Source: Anaeromonas sp052088025
Lineage (GTDB): Bacteria > Bacillota > Clostridia > Tissierellales > SIT17
Assembly: GCF_052088025.1 (NCBI RefSeq)
Contig: NZ_JBQCYD010000006.1
Location: forward strand, 6,673 to 70,672
DNA: 64,000 bases
Direction of reading: 5' to 3'
Part shown: positions 37,569-46,877 of the stretch, piece after piece
Layout: each line of letters starts with the position of its first letter
Position numbering within the stretch: position 1 is the first letter of the stretch
The notes under the pieces: generated by a model
Databases searched by the model: none
What the model was told of the DNA's origin: nothing
Seen by the model: the letters and a program-made list of their open reading frames with translations, nothing else
Translations under genes and position numbers: made by a program

Positions 37569-38653
37569 ATATTCATCTCCTTTATTATTTTATTAATATT
37601 ATCTTTAGATATATTTTTACTTACTGTATCATGACTTCTCATTGTAATTATAGAAGTAGCTATTGAAAATACTACACTTTTTTCAATAGGAAAATCATTT
37701 AAATGCCCATGTATTAAAGCTGCAATAAAGGAATCACCTGCTCCTGTAGCATTTATGATGTTTATCTTGGGACTTTTTATATGACCTGATACATTTTCAT
37801 TCTTATAAAATACTCCATCTTTTCCAAGAGTAATAACTATATTTTTAACACCTTGATCCAGAAAAAAATCTGCTGCTTTTTCTAAATCAACTTTTGTATC
37901 TATACTAATTCCACTAAGTATTTCTGCTTCATATTTATTGGGTTTTATAGTATGAAATTTCCCTATAATATCTTTTATTTTTAAAGCCTTGGTAGTGGAT
38001 ACTGTATCTATAAATATATCTTTATCACTAAAATTATTAACAATATAATCTATAGTATCTTTAGATAAATTAGTGTCAATAACAATACATTTAGCCATAT
38101 TTATAATTCCTGATTTTTCTCTTATATAATCACTTGTAATTTCATCAAAAATATCCATAGCAGAAATAGCAATATCCATATCACCATCACTATCTAATAT
38201 AGATAAGTAGGTAGATGTAGGATGTTTTTTTGAAATTAAAATATTATCTGTAACTATATTAGAGTTTCTAAGTTCATTTAATATCTTCTTACCATATATA
38301 TCATCACCTAGAGCAGAAATTAAATTGATTTTTTCCCCTAATAAAGATAGGTTTTCAGCAATGTTTCTTGCAACTCCACCTACAGAAAGTTCAACATCAC
38401 CTGGATTTGAATCGTTTCTTATAAGTTTGTCTTTACTAAAACCTTGAATATCTATATTACTTCCACCTATAATTATTATTTCTTCATTGTTAAGAATATA
38501 TCCTTTTCCCTTTATAATTCCCTTTTTTATTAAATTGCCAATATGAACTGCAACAGAAGATCTTTTTATATCCAATATTTCAGCAAGTTGTTTTTGGCTT
38601 ATAAGGGGATTTTCACTTATTATCTTTAAAATTTCACGTTCTCTATCAGTCAT
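37562..38653 (-). CDS. psuK: Pseudouridine kinase with N-terminal helix-turn-helix
   Basis: The 363-residue protein fuses a winged-helix domain (residues 1-55: NPLISQKQLAEILDIKRSSVAVHI) to a PfkB sugar-kinase domain with IIGGSNIDIQGFS, GGVARNIAENLSLLG and the C-terminal NATGAGDSFIAALIHG site. It phosphorylates pseudouridine for PsuG. The HTH suggests the enzyme also regulates its own operon; a dyad overlaps the promoter. GGTG precedes the ATG. Confidence 0.92.
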   Translation of the reverse strand: MTDREREILKIISENPLISQKQLAEILDIKRSSVAVHIGNLIKKGIIKGKGYILNNEEIIIIGGSNIDIQGFSKDKLIRNDSNPGDVELSVGGVARNIAENLSLLGEKINLISALGDDIYGKKILNELRNSNIVTDNILISKKHPTSTYLSILDSDGDMDIAISAMDIFDEITSDYIREKSGIINMAKCIVIDTNLSKDTIDYIVNNFSDKDIFIDTVSTTKALKIKDIIGKFHTIKPNKYEAEILSGISIDTKVDLEKAADFFLDQGVKNIVITLGKDGVFYKNENVSGHIKSPKINIINATGAGDSFIAALIHGHLNDFPIEKSVVFSIATSIITMRSHDTVSKNISKDNINKIIKEMNIC

Positions 38654-38677
38654 CTTTTCACCAACTTAAGTTTATAT

Positions 38678-38723
38678 TATAAGCTTATGCTTATATAATA
38701 CTATATTTATTATTTTTTTTCAA
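38678..38723 (-). promoter_or_regulatory. psuK-psuG promoter with overlapping dyad
   Basis: On the minus strand TTGAAA (38718-38723) and TATTAT (38695-38700) are 17 bp apart. An 18-base dyad TATAAGC-N4-GCTTATA (38678-38695) overlaps the end of the -10 and the start site. It is placed as an operator would be, possibly for the HTH domain of PsuK. Confidence 0.6.
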
Positions 38724-38732
38724 GTATAATTA

Positions 38733-39995
38733 TTATTTTTCTCTTAATTTTTTTTGATATTCATCATATTTCTTTTCAAGTTTATTATTAGCTGGTTCAT
38801 AATATTTTTTGTTCTTTAAATTTCCCGGTAAATAATTTTGTTCTACATAGTGATTTTTAAAATTATGAGGATAAATATATTCTATTCCTCTTCCCATATC
38901 TTTTGAGCCTTTATAATGGCTATCCTTTAGATGATCTGGAATATCACCAATATTTCCTTTATCTAAATCATCTAGAGCTTTATTTATAGCTATATATGAA
39001 GAGTTAGATTTGGGAGAACTAGCAAGTAATACAACAGCTTCTGCTAAAGGGATTCTAGCTTCAGGTAATCCTAGTTTATAGGCTGCTTCTACAGCGCTAT
39101 TTGTTATAGTTAATGCATTTGGATAAGCAAGGCCTATATCTTCAGCTGCTATTACTAAAAGACGTCTACAAATAGATATAAGGTCTCCTGCTTTTATAAG
39201 CCTTGCTAAATAATGAATAGAAGCTTGTATGTCACTTCCCCTTATAGATTTTTGAAAAGCACTTAAAGTATCATAATGATTATCTCCAAATTTATCATAA
39301 TTAAAACCAGAAGTTTGAGTACACTCTTTTGCTACATCTATATCAATTGAAATAATTTCTTTATTGAAACTATAATATATTGCAGATTCTAAATCATTTA
39401 AAGATCGTCTTACATCTCCATTTGACATATTTGCTATATATTCTAGAGCTTTATCACTATATTTAATTTCTCTATCAGCTATATCTGTTTCTGCTATCTT
39501 TATAGCTCTTTTAAGTCCTTTTACTATTTCACTATTACTTATTTTTTTAAATTCAAATATAGTAGATCTACTTATTATTGCATTAAATATTGTAAAGTAT
39601 GGATTTTCTGTAGTACTTGATATAAGTGTTATTTGTCCATTTTCTATGAATTTAAGTAATGATTGTTGTTGTTTTTTATTGAAATTTTGTATTTCATCTA
39701 AATACAAAAGTATTCCGTCTTTAGCTAAAAAAGTATCTAATTCATCAATAATTAATTTTATATCTTTTATTGAAGCATTAGTAGCATTTAATTTATACAA
39801 TTTTTTATTTGTAGAATCTGCTATTATATTTGCCACTGTAGTTTTTCCAGTTCCTGGTGGACCATAAAAAATCATATTTGGTATATGTTTTGATTCTATT
39901 ATGTTTTTAAGTAATTTATTATCACCTAATATATGAGATTGTCCTAAAACTTCATCTAATCTTTTTGGTCTTATAAGATCTGCAAGAGGTTTCAT
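38733..39995 (-). CDS. rarA: Replication-associated recombination ATPase RarA
   Basis: The 420-residue AAA+ protein has IRPKRLDEVLGQ, Walker A GPPGTGKTT near 47, Walker B YLDEIQNF near 99 and the sensor ISSTTENPYF, then the MgsA C-terminal domain (GLAYPNAL, PLAEAVVLLASSPKSNS). It acts at stalled replication forks. AAAAGGTG precedes the ATG. In B. subtilis rarA also neighbours the cymR-yrvO locus. Confidence 0.96.
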   Translation of the reverse strand: MKPLADLIRPKRLDEVLGQSHILGDNKLLKNIIESKHIPNMIFYGPPGTGKTTVANIIADSTNKKLYKLNATNASIKDIKLIIDELDTFLAKDGILLYLDEIQNFNKKQQQSLLKFIENGQITLISSTTENPYFTIFNAIISRSTIFEFKKISNSEIVKGLKRAIKIAETDIADREIKYSDKALEYIANMSNGDVRRSLNDLESAIYYSFNKEIISIDIDVAKECTQTSGFNYDKFGDNHYDTLSAFQKSIRGSDIQASIHYLARLIKAGDLISICRRLLVIAAEDIGLAYPNALTITNSAVEAAYKLGLPEARIPLAEAVVLLASSPKSNSSYIAINKALDDLDKGNIGDIPDHLKDSHYKGSKDMGRGIEYIYPHNFKNHYVEQNYLPGNLKNKKYYEPANNKLEKKYDEYQKKLREK

Positions 39996-40010
39996 ATTAT
40001 CACCTTTTCT

Positions 40011-40046
40011 AAAAAATTAAGGATATAAGAAAATTCTTATATCCTT
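40011..40046 (-). terminator. Terminator of the ornithine operon
   Basis: An 11-bp perfect stem (40019-40029 with 40036-40046) followed on the minus strand by a run of T residues. It lies 64 bp after the orr stop and ends ord-ortAB-oraSE-mutL-orr. Confidence 0.88.
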
Positions 40047-40110
40047 ACATACAATAATATATCATCACCTATAACATATCAATTATTATCATTATCATTT
40101 TATTTTTATT

Positions 40111-41175
40111 TTACTCTATCTCTTTACATACATATTTAGAAGTCATAAGTTTTAATATGCCTCCATAATTAAGATCAAACTTTACTTTATCTCCTAGTTT
40201 ATATTCATCCTTACTATCAGTTAAATCTACAATTAAATGATCACTACTTTGACCTATTATATTTATATTTTCATCAACAGTTATTAAATCTTCTATATCT
40301 ATATCTTGTTTTCCTATAGCACATATCCCTCTTTTTCTTTTTCCTTTATCAATAAAAGTAGGTTTTCTACCAAAAGCATCCAAACCTATTTCCCCTATAG
40401 GTATCGAAGGTTTTTCTCTTATCTCTATTAATTCAGTAATTAATTGAAATACATCACTATGGGTTCCTTTGATTAGATTGCCATATGCTGTTTCTCTACC
40501 TAATATTAATGATTCACCAAGTCGCAATTGATTTATTTGAGCAGGCATATCATTTTTTTCTAATAAATGTAGTGAAGAAGAATTCCCTCCAGATAATATT
40601 TCTATATTTAGTTTAAATTTTTCCTCTATGTTTTCTTTTATTTCTGATAATCTCTTAAGATTATCATTGGTAGGTATGACGCCACCATGGCAAGTTAGAT
40701 TAGTACCAAGTCCCACTAACTTTATACCTTTTAGTTCTATTATATCCTTAATTAGTTCATAAACTTCTGATTCCTCAAATATACCTTCCCTTAAATCTCC
40801 CAGATCTATCATAAGTATAATCTTGTGAACCTTTTCTTTTTCTAATGCAACTTCTGATAACTTTTTTATAGTTAGAAGCTCTGAGTTTAAAGACATATCA
40901 GCATAATCCACTATCTTTTCAACTTCTGAAAGCATAGGTAACCTGAGCATTAGTTTAGGTAAGGGAATATCTTTAAATAACTCTAGATTTTCTATTCTAG
41001 AATCAGCTAAAAATTCTATCCCTCCTTCAATCAATATATTAACTAGTTCAGAATTACCTGAAAAAACTTTTGTAACTCCTCCTGGAATAATTCCTTGTCT
41101 CTTACATATATCTACTAATATCTCAACATTTTCTTTTAATTTATTCTTATTAATTGTGATTTTTGGATAAGTCAT
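40111..41175 (-). CDS. orr: Ornithine racemase
   Basis: The 354-residue protein belongs to the alanine racemase N-terminal fold-type III PLP family. The PLP-Lys lies in GGVTKVFSGN near 40, with GLGTNLTCHGG, LSGGNSSSL and RLGESLILGRE ahead. The last gene of the ornithine operon, it converts L- to D-ornithine, the substrate of the aminomutase, as characterised in Clostridium sticklandii. AAAGGAG precedes the ATG. Confidence 0.93.
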   Translation of the reverse strand: MTYPKITINKNKLKENVEILVDICKRQGIIPGGVTKVFSGNSELVNILIEGGIEFLADSRIENLELFKDIPLPKLMLRLPMLSEVEKIVDYADMSLNSELLTIKKLSEVALEKEKVHKIILMIDLGDLREGIFEESEVYELIKDIIELKGIKLVGLGTNLTCHGGVIPTNDNLKRLSEIKENIEEKFKLNIEILSGGNSSSLHLLEKNDMPAQINQLRLGESLILGRETAYGNLIKGTHSDVFQLITELIEIREKPSIPIGEIGLDAFGRKPTFIDKGKRKRGICAIGKQDIDIEDLITVDENINIIGQSSDHLIVDLTDSKDEYKLGDKVKFDLNYGGILKLMTSKYVCKEIE

Positions 41176-41186
41176 ATCTTACTCCT

Positions 41187-42557
41187 TTATATATTCATAT
41201 TTAGACTTTTCTTAAGTAATTTAATGGCAGCCAAAGGATATTCTATAGATAAAACACCTAATGATGCCATAATATAATCATTATCAATTAAAATCAAAGC
41301 CTCTTGATTTGGAAATAAATCATTACCTTTATTGCTTTTTGCAATTGATTCCATTATTTCCATACTTTTTGGAAGTCTGCTTAGGGCTCCACCAGTACCA
41401 ATAATATATTTTATATTTGTTAAATCCTTGCCTTCTGCTACAGTTTTCTTGCCTGAATCTCCATATAAGGATCTAAATTTCCCAGCATGTCTTTTTACAG
41501 AAGTAATTACAGCTTCTTTTGTAAGTTCCCCTACAAATCTTTTTTCTATATCAGATTCTGGTATAGGTTTATGATTTTTAATTAATTCTTCCAATTGTTC
41601 TTTTGTAATAGCTAGTTGTTTAGTTAAATTATCCTTACCTATTCTTTCCACTATATTTTTCATGTTTATATAAACCCCTAAATCACCTTCTACTGTTCTT
41701 TTAGCTATTGGTTCAGGGCTTATCAGAATTCTATTTACTTCTTCACTTCCTTCTGTAACAGAATGAAGGTCTGTTGTAGCTCCTCCTACATCAATAGTTA
41801 TAATGTCACCTACATGTTCTTTTAAGAGCTTAGATGCTTCCATAACTGCTCCTGGTGTAGGCATAATATGACCATTTACCATATCCTTAACTTTTTCCAT
41901 TCCTGGAGCATGGATTATATGTTCTTCAAATACATCTTGAATAACTTTTCTTGTAGGTTCTATATTTAAAGTATCTATCTTAGGATATACATTTTCTATA
42001 ATATATAACTTACCTGGATAATCTTCAAATATTAATTTTATTTCCTCATCATTTTCAATATTCCCAGCATATATTACAGGTACATCTAAATTTAATTCTG
42101 AAATTTTTTCTGCATTGAAAATCGCAGTATCACGTTCACCATAATCCACTCCACCTGCAATAAGTATAATATTAGGATTTATTTCTTTTAACTTTTTAAT
42201 ATCAGTCCTTCTAAGTTTTCCTGCAGTTATTTGATGTATATTTGCTCCAGCCCCAAGAGCTGCTTCTTTTGCAGCTCTTACTGTCATGTCATATACCAAG
42301 CCATGAACAGTCATCCTAAGGCCCCCAGCTGCTGAGCTGGTTGCAATTAATTTGTCATATTTTAATTCTTTTATATTCAAATTTTTCTTTAAATCAATTA
42401 TTGCATTATTTACTCCAATATTCACATCATTTTCTGCAACCGTTGTAGCAGATTGACCCTGACCAATAAACTCAGGATTTTCACTGAAAATATTATTAAA
42501 TGCATTTATTACTGTGGTAGTAGAACCTATCTCAGCAACTAAAACATTAATTTTCAT
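41187..42557 (-). CDS. MutL-family reactivase for ornithine aminomutase
   Basis: A 456-residue GlmL/MutL-family protein with an actin-like ATPase core: VAEIGSTTTVINAF at the start, TIDVGGATTDLHSV near 260 and IGTGGALSRLP near 400. Such proteins restore B12-dependent carbon-skeleton and amino mutases after cofactor damage. Its position between oraE and orr assigns it to the ornithine 4,5-aminomutase. The start overlaps the oraE stop (TAATG). Confidence 0.9.
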   Translation of the reverse strand: MKINVLVAEIGSTTTVINAFNNIFSENPEFIGQGQSATTVAENDVNIGVNNAIIDLKKNLNIKELKYDKLIATSSAAGGLRMTVHGLVYDMTVRAAKEAALGAGANIHQITAGKLRRTDIKKLKEINPNIILIAGGVDYGERDTAIFNAEKISELNLDVPVIYAGNIENDEEIKLIFEDYPGKLYIIENVYPKIDTLNIEPTRKVIQDVFEEHIIHAPGMEKVKDMVNGHIMPTPGAVMEASKLLKEHVGDIITIDVGGATTDLHSVTEGSEEVNRILISPEPIAKRTVEGDLGVYINMKNIVERIGKDNLTKQLAITKEQLEELIKNHKPIPESDIEKRFVGELTKEAVITSVKRHAGKFRSLYGDSGKKTVAEGKDLTNIKYIIGTGGALSRLPKSMEIMESIAKSNKGNDLFPNQEALILIDNDYIMASLGVLSIEYPLAAIKLLKKSLNMNI

Positions 42558-44770
42558 TACTTTTCATTCCTTTGTCTTCTTTTCTTTACTAGAGCTGTAG
42601 CAACATTTATTCCTTTGGTGCCCCTTCCAAAACCTGCATCCATACCATTTTTCTCTGCAATTTCTGGTGTTACTTGAGTTCCACCTGCTACTATAACAAT
42701 ATTTTCCCTTATACCTTTTTCTATTGCTAAGTCATTTATAATTTTCATATTTTTATAATGTACATTATCATGACTTATTATTGTTGAAACAAGTATTGCA
42801 TCAGCATTTAATTCTATAGCGGCATCTACAAGCTTTTCTACGGGAACTGAAGTTCCAAGATAATTAACATTTATACCATATTTTTCTATGCCACCATGTT
42901 TTATATCTATTATCTCTCTTAAACCAACTGAATGCTCATCTTCTCCAACTGTTCCTGCTACAATAGTCATAGGATTATTTTCTATATCTTCTCTAATTTC
43001 TTCATCAGTCATTACTTTAGGTTTTGGAGGTATTACTAATTTATCTAAATCAATAGAAAAATCTACCTTTCCTTTTATCTCTACTCTCGTACCTTCAGCT
43101 TCTTGCATAATTTCTTTGTGAATTACTTCAACATCAAGTAAACCCATCTTTTTACCAATTTCTATTGCTGCAAATTCTGCTGTTCTTTCATCTATTGGTA
43201 AGAATAGTGTGGTTTGTACTATTCCATCACCCTTCCATTCCATTTCAGGTTTTATCTTACTTGATTCCCTTAGCTCTTCAGTTTCAGCAAGTCTTAAGTT
43301 AACATTGTCATTTTCATCTAATTCATCGATATAAACAATTTTATCCGAATCCTTTAATGTATCTCCACCTATTAATTTTGATGGATCTTCAATTGCACTT
43401 TCATCATATTGCTTAATATTATTATAACCAAAGAATGCAGTAACTGGTGCCATATAATCTTTATCTCTTTCAAATATAGCTCCTTCACCAATTCCACCAT
43501 CTATTTTTCTTGCTATTCCATCACCATTTCTTTCAGGATACTCTCCAGAATCTACAAAAAATCCTTGCTCTACTGCATTGAAATATCCTCCTACTTCTAG
43601 TATTTCTTCCATAAACAATATTGCTCTTTCTTTTAATTCACGTACCTTATCAGCAAGTTCACCTTTATCTCTTTTAAGCTCAATCATTTCCATTAATCCA
43701 TCCATACCTACAAGAGCTTGTTTGGCAGTATCAGTACCTTCAATGTTGTATATATGCCAAGGTACATTTCTACCTTCATCAGGTGTTATAGTAGATTGTA
43801 TTTCTGCTCTAGTTAATTTTGATATTAGTAGGTTTAATGTATGAGTAACTGTTGCTTCTCTTGTTGAAGATCCCATATATTTTGTATTTTGTTGTGCTCT
43901 CATTTTATATTCACTAAATAACTCTCTAAGTGCTACTGCATAAGGTAAATCTAATCTCATACTAGGAGCAGGTGGAGCTGTTGGTGGTACTGTAGATAAG
44001 GCAATATCTTCTTTTTTCATTCCAGATTTTACAGAAAATATAGAATTAATTGCATGCTGAACCATGAGTTCTGGCATTACCTTCCAAGCTTCTCTTGCTG
44101 TTGCATTAGCATTATGTGCACCATCTATCTGCACAATACCTGAATGTGCCATTACACATTTAGCATTTGCTGCATCTACAAAAGACCTAACCATATTTAT
44201 ATTTCTATATAATACATTATATTGCGGATCTTGATGCGCTCCATTTACTCCTTCTTCTGCAAACATAACTGCTATTTCAGGTCCCGAAACACCACTTACA
44301 TATGAATGATAATTTATAGGTCTACCCACTTCATCTTCTATTATATCTAGTGCTTTTCTTTGAGCTCTAACTTGTTTTCTTGTTATAGGTATTCCACCAA
44401 TACCTTGTGGTGTACCTTCAATCAAACCATCAAAATGACTTTGTCCTGCAGTTCTAATAACCATAAGATGATCAGCTCCATGCCATGCTGCCATTCTCAT
44501 TCTTCTAATATCATCTTCAAATCTTCCAGAGGCTATTTCTGTAGTTATTATATTGGTAGGTTGAGGGTCAATATCATTAAAATAATGGGCTGATGGTAAG
44601 GGTTGACTTTTATCAAGGCTTTCTGAGCTATCATAATATTCAAATTGACCTATTTTTCTTTTTTCACCTGTGCCTTTTCTCCAAGTCCAACCTCTTCTTC
44701 TTGGTCTATATTTATCCAAGTCTTTTAATATCTCTTCTATGTTTAATCTTTCATTAGTTTTAATGTTCAC
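42557..44770 (-). CDS. oraE: D-ornithine 4,5-aminomutase, large subunit
   Basis: The 737-residue protein matches the OraE family throughout (RRRGWTWRKG; TTEIASGRFEDDIRRMRMAAW; YNVLYRNINM). The C-terminal Rossmann domain has the B12-binding DEHSVGLRE, whose His is the axial ligand, with the PLP-Schiff-base Lys 11 residues later in DIKHGG. It converts D-ornithine to 2,4-diaminopentanoate using adenosylcobalamin and PLP. GGAGGTGG precedes a GTG at 44770; a longer frame begins at ATG 44785. Confidence 0.96.
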   Translation of the reverse strand: MNIKTNERLNIEEILKDLDKYRPRRRGWTWRKGTGEKRKIGQFEYYDSSESLDKSQPLPSAHYFNDIDPQPTNIITTEIASGRFEDDIRRMRMAAWHGADHLMVIRTAGQSHFDGLIEGTPQGIGGIPITRKQVRAQRKALDIIEDEVGRPINYHSYVSGVSGPEIAVMFAEEGVNGAHQDPQYNVLYRNINMVRSFVDAANAKCVMAHSGIVQIDGAHNANATAREAWKVMPELMVQHAINSIFSVKSGMKKEDIALSTVPPTAPPAPSMRLDLPYAVALRELFSEYKMRAQQNTKYMGSSTREATVTHTLNLLISKLTRAEIQSTITPDEGRNVPWHIYNIEGTDTAKQALVGMDGLMEMIELKRDKGELADKVRELKERAILFMEEILEVGGYFNAVEQGFFVDSGEYPERNGDGIARKIDGGIGEGAIFERDKDYMAPVTAFFGYNNIKQYDESAIEDPSKLIGGDTLKDSDKIVYIDELDENDNVNLRLAETEELRESSKIKPEMEWKGDGIVQTTLFLPIDERTAEFAAIEIGKKMGLLDVEVIHKEIMQEAEGTRVEIKGKVDFSIDLDKLVIPPKPKVMTDEEIREDIENNPMTIVAGTVGEDEHSVGLREIIDIKHGGIEKYGINVNYLGTSVPVEKLVDAAIELNADAILVSTIISHDNVHYKNMKIINDLAIEKGIRENIVIVAGGTQVTPEIAEKNGMDAGFGRGTKGINVATALVKKRRQRNEK

Positions 44771-45134
44771 TTCTTCCACCTCCATTAAATAATTCTATGG
44801 CCCTATCCCAAAGTTCTCCATCTAATAGTTTAAGTCCTGTTTCTCTTATTTCTAAATTTTTATCTTTTGATAGTTTGTATAATACATTTCCTGCGCCTTT
44901 TCCCATAAGACCTCTATCTATAACTCCTTCAACTATTGCCTTTGATTCTATACTAGAAAATCCCATTCTCATAATTACAGATCTTTCTATAGAAGGAGTT
45001 GTATTCTTTTTAGCTAAATCAACTACTGGATCCATTATTTTTTCAGCTAATTCCCAAAATTTACTTTCAAGTTCTGATTCAGATAAATCAGCTAAATGCT
45101 TTCTTCTTTCTTTAAAATCATCGTTTCTTTTCAT
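44760..45134 (-). CDS. oraS: D-ornithine 4,5-aminomutase, small subunit
   Basis: The 124-residue OraS protein (KRNDDFKERRKHLADLSE; NTTPSIERSVIMRMGF; GKGAGNVLYKLS) is the alpha subunit paired with OraE. A GGAGG site eight bases before the ATG at 45134 sets the start. It overlaps the oraE start by 11 bp. Size fits the ~120-residue family. Confidence 0.96.
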   Translation of the reverse strand: MKRNDDFKERRKHLADLSESELESKFWELAEKIMDPVVDLAKKNTTPSIERSVIMRMGFSSIESKAIVEGVIDRGLMGKGAGNVLYKLSKDKNLEIRETGLKLLDGELWDRAIELFNGGGRSEH

Positions 45135-45149
45135 ATAATATACCTCCAA

Positions 45150-46565
45150 TTAATTATTCTTTAAATCATCTATTGTCTTTTCTACAAATTCTTTACTTGC
45201 CTTTGTATCTTTAGCTAAAAACTCTATATCTTCTTGTGTAATTTTAATGTTTTCATTGTTTTTTATACAGTTTTTGATATATGATTTCTTTATTTTTTCT
45301 AAATCTAAATCACGTGCTTTTATAAGCGATGGATCTTTAGGTAAAATTATATTTTCTCCTGGTATTTCATCTTCTGGATTTCCAACCTTTATATCCACAC
45401 CATTATCTTTAGCAAATGATAATTGAGGATTTATATGTTTTCCAGCTCCAGTATATTCTGTCTCTTGAACTACAATTATCTTATCTTCATCTAATTCCTG
45501 TGCTAATGAAAATGCAGCTGCTAAGGATGTGTTTCCAGCAGGTCCTCTTTCAAGTCCTTCAATTTGTGCTAAGGCTTCAGTTATATAAAATACTTCACCT
45601 TGATTTACAGTTACATATCTATCCATATACCTAAGAGGTCTAGCTGCAGAACGTGGTACATCTGATCTATCAGGCCAAGTTGCAAAAGGTATTCCAAATC
45701 CAGTATGGCCTGTAGTAAATGATTTCTTATTAAACTCTGTGTCACTTGCCATATGAAGCCCTTTTAAGTTTACACTTGCTCCTATTACTTCTACATCATC
45801 TGCACCTGCTTTTATAAGGCCTCTTGCCGTTCCTGTAAGGTTTCCACCTCCAGCATTGGTTGCAACCACCACATCTGGATCGCGTCCTTCTAGTTCTCTA
45901 AATTGCATTGCAATTTCATATCCTAGTGTTTCAACTCCAGCTATACCAAATGGAGTATAAAGTGAAGCATTAAAATATCCAGTTTCTTCTAATAGTTTTA
46001 GAAATATATAAAAGAGTTCAGGCCCTACAGTTAGTTGTAATACTTCTGCACCATATGCTTCACACTTTCTAGCCTTTTCTACTATTTCTGGTTGTCCCTT
46101 ACCACGAGAATCATAACATTCTTGTACTATTATACATTTAAGTCCAAGCATAGCAGCTTGACTTGCTACTGCTGCTCCATAATTTCCACTTGTAGCTGCT
46201 ATAACGCCTTTATATCCATTTTTCTTTGCATGATAAACACTAGTTGCAGCACGTCTTGCTTTGTAGCTTCCAGAAGGATTTGAGGCTTCATCTTTTATAA
46301 ATATTCTAGCACCCTTTCCACTAGGTGCAAATTTTCTTGCAAGCTTAGTAATATTTTTAAGTTCCAAAAGAGGAGTATTGCCAACACCTGTTTCTTTTTG
46401 CGCTTTTTGAATTTCAGATAAATCATAACCTGTTTTATGCATCATATCTTCATAATCAAAACGTATTCCTTCAGTTTCAAAAACTTCATAATCTATACCT
46501 ACAGCCTTTTTCATTATTTCATTTTTTCGGCTCATAACGCCTTCATAACTCATATCTTTATTCAT
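45150..46565 (-). CDS. ortB: 2-Amino-4-oxopentanoate thiolase, beta subunit
   Basis: A 471-residue fold-type II PLP protein of the threonine synthase/OrtB family: the PLP-Lys is in ASNPSGSYKARRA, with ATSGNYGAAVASQAA and a glycine-rich phosphate loop NAGGGNLTGT. With OrtA it cleaves 2-amino-4-ketopentanoate with CoA to alanine and acetyl-CoA. AAGAAGG precedes the ATG at 46565, which overlaps ortA by 8 bp; an in-frame GTG at 46574 is less likely. Confidence 0.95.
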   Translation of the reverse strand: MNKDMSYEGVMSRKNEIMKKAVGIDYEVFETEGIRFDYEDMMHKTGYDLSEIQKAQKETGVGNTPLLELKNITKLARKFAPSGKGARIFIKDEASNPSGSYKARRAATSVYHAKKNGYKGVIAATSGNYGAAVASQAAMLGLKCIIVQECYDSRGKGQPEIVEKARKCEAYGAEVLQLTVGPELFYIFLKLLEETGYFNASLYTPFGIAGVETLGYEIAMQFRELEGRDPDVVVATNAGGGNLTGTARGLIKAGADDVEVIGASVNLKGLHMASDTEFNKKSFTTGHTGFGIPFATWPDRSDVPRSAARPLRYMDRYVTVNQGEVFYITEALAQIEGLERGPAGNTSLAAAFSLAQELDEDKIIVVQETEYTGAGKHINPQLSFAKDNGVDIKVGNPEDEIPGENIILPKDPSLIKARDLDLEKIKKSYIKNCIKNNENIKITQEDIEFLAKDTKASKEFVEKTIDDLKNN

Positions 46566-46866
46566 TATCTTCACCTTCTTCTAAAATACTTCTTAATTGT
46601 CTACCTATATATAATAGTTCAGGAACAGATTTCCCATAACTATGACTATAATATGGATCAACTTCTAATAATTCTCCTTTTATTTTTCTACCTATATAAG
46701 TTTCAACCTCTACATCATCACCTATTTCAGCTTCTTTCTCTAATAGAAATCCTTTATCCCACATTTCAAGAGGTACTTTTTTCGTATCATCTGGTACTTG
46801 TTGTGCTCTTTCATTAGCTTCTAGCACTACATTATATATTCTTACCCATTCACCTTTTTTTGCCAT
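46558..46866 (-). CDS. ortA: 2-Amino-4-oxopentanoate thiolase, alpha subunit
   Basis: The 102-residue OrtA protein (GEWVRIYNVVLEANERAQQVPDDT family signature, LYIGRQLRSIL near the end) partners OrtB. It lies between ord and ortB in the standard clostridial order. The ATG has GGGATATGAGAG upstream. Confidence 0.94.
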   Translation of the reverse strand: MAKKGEWVRIYNVVLEANERAQQVPDDTKKVPLEMWDKGFLLEKEAEIGDDVEVETYIGRKIKGELLEVDPYYSHSYGKSVPELLYIGRQLRSILEEGEDNE

Positions 46867-46877
46867 CTCTCATATCC

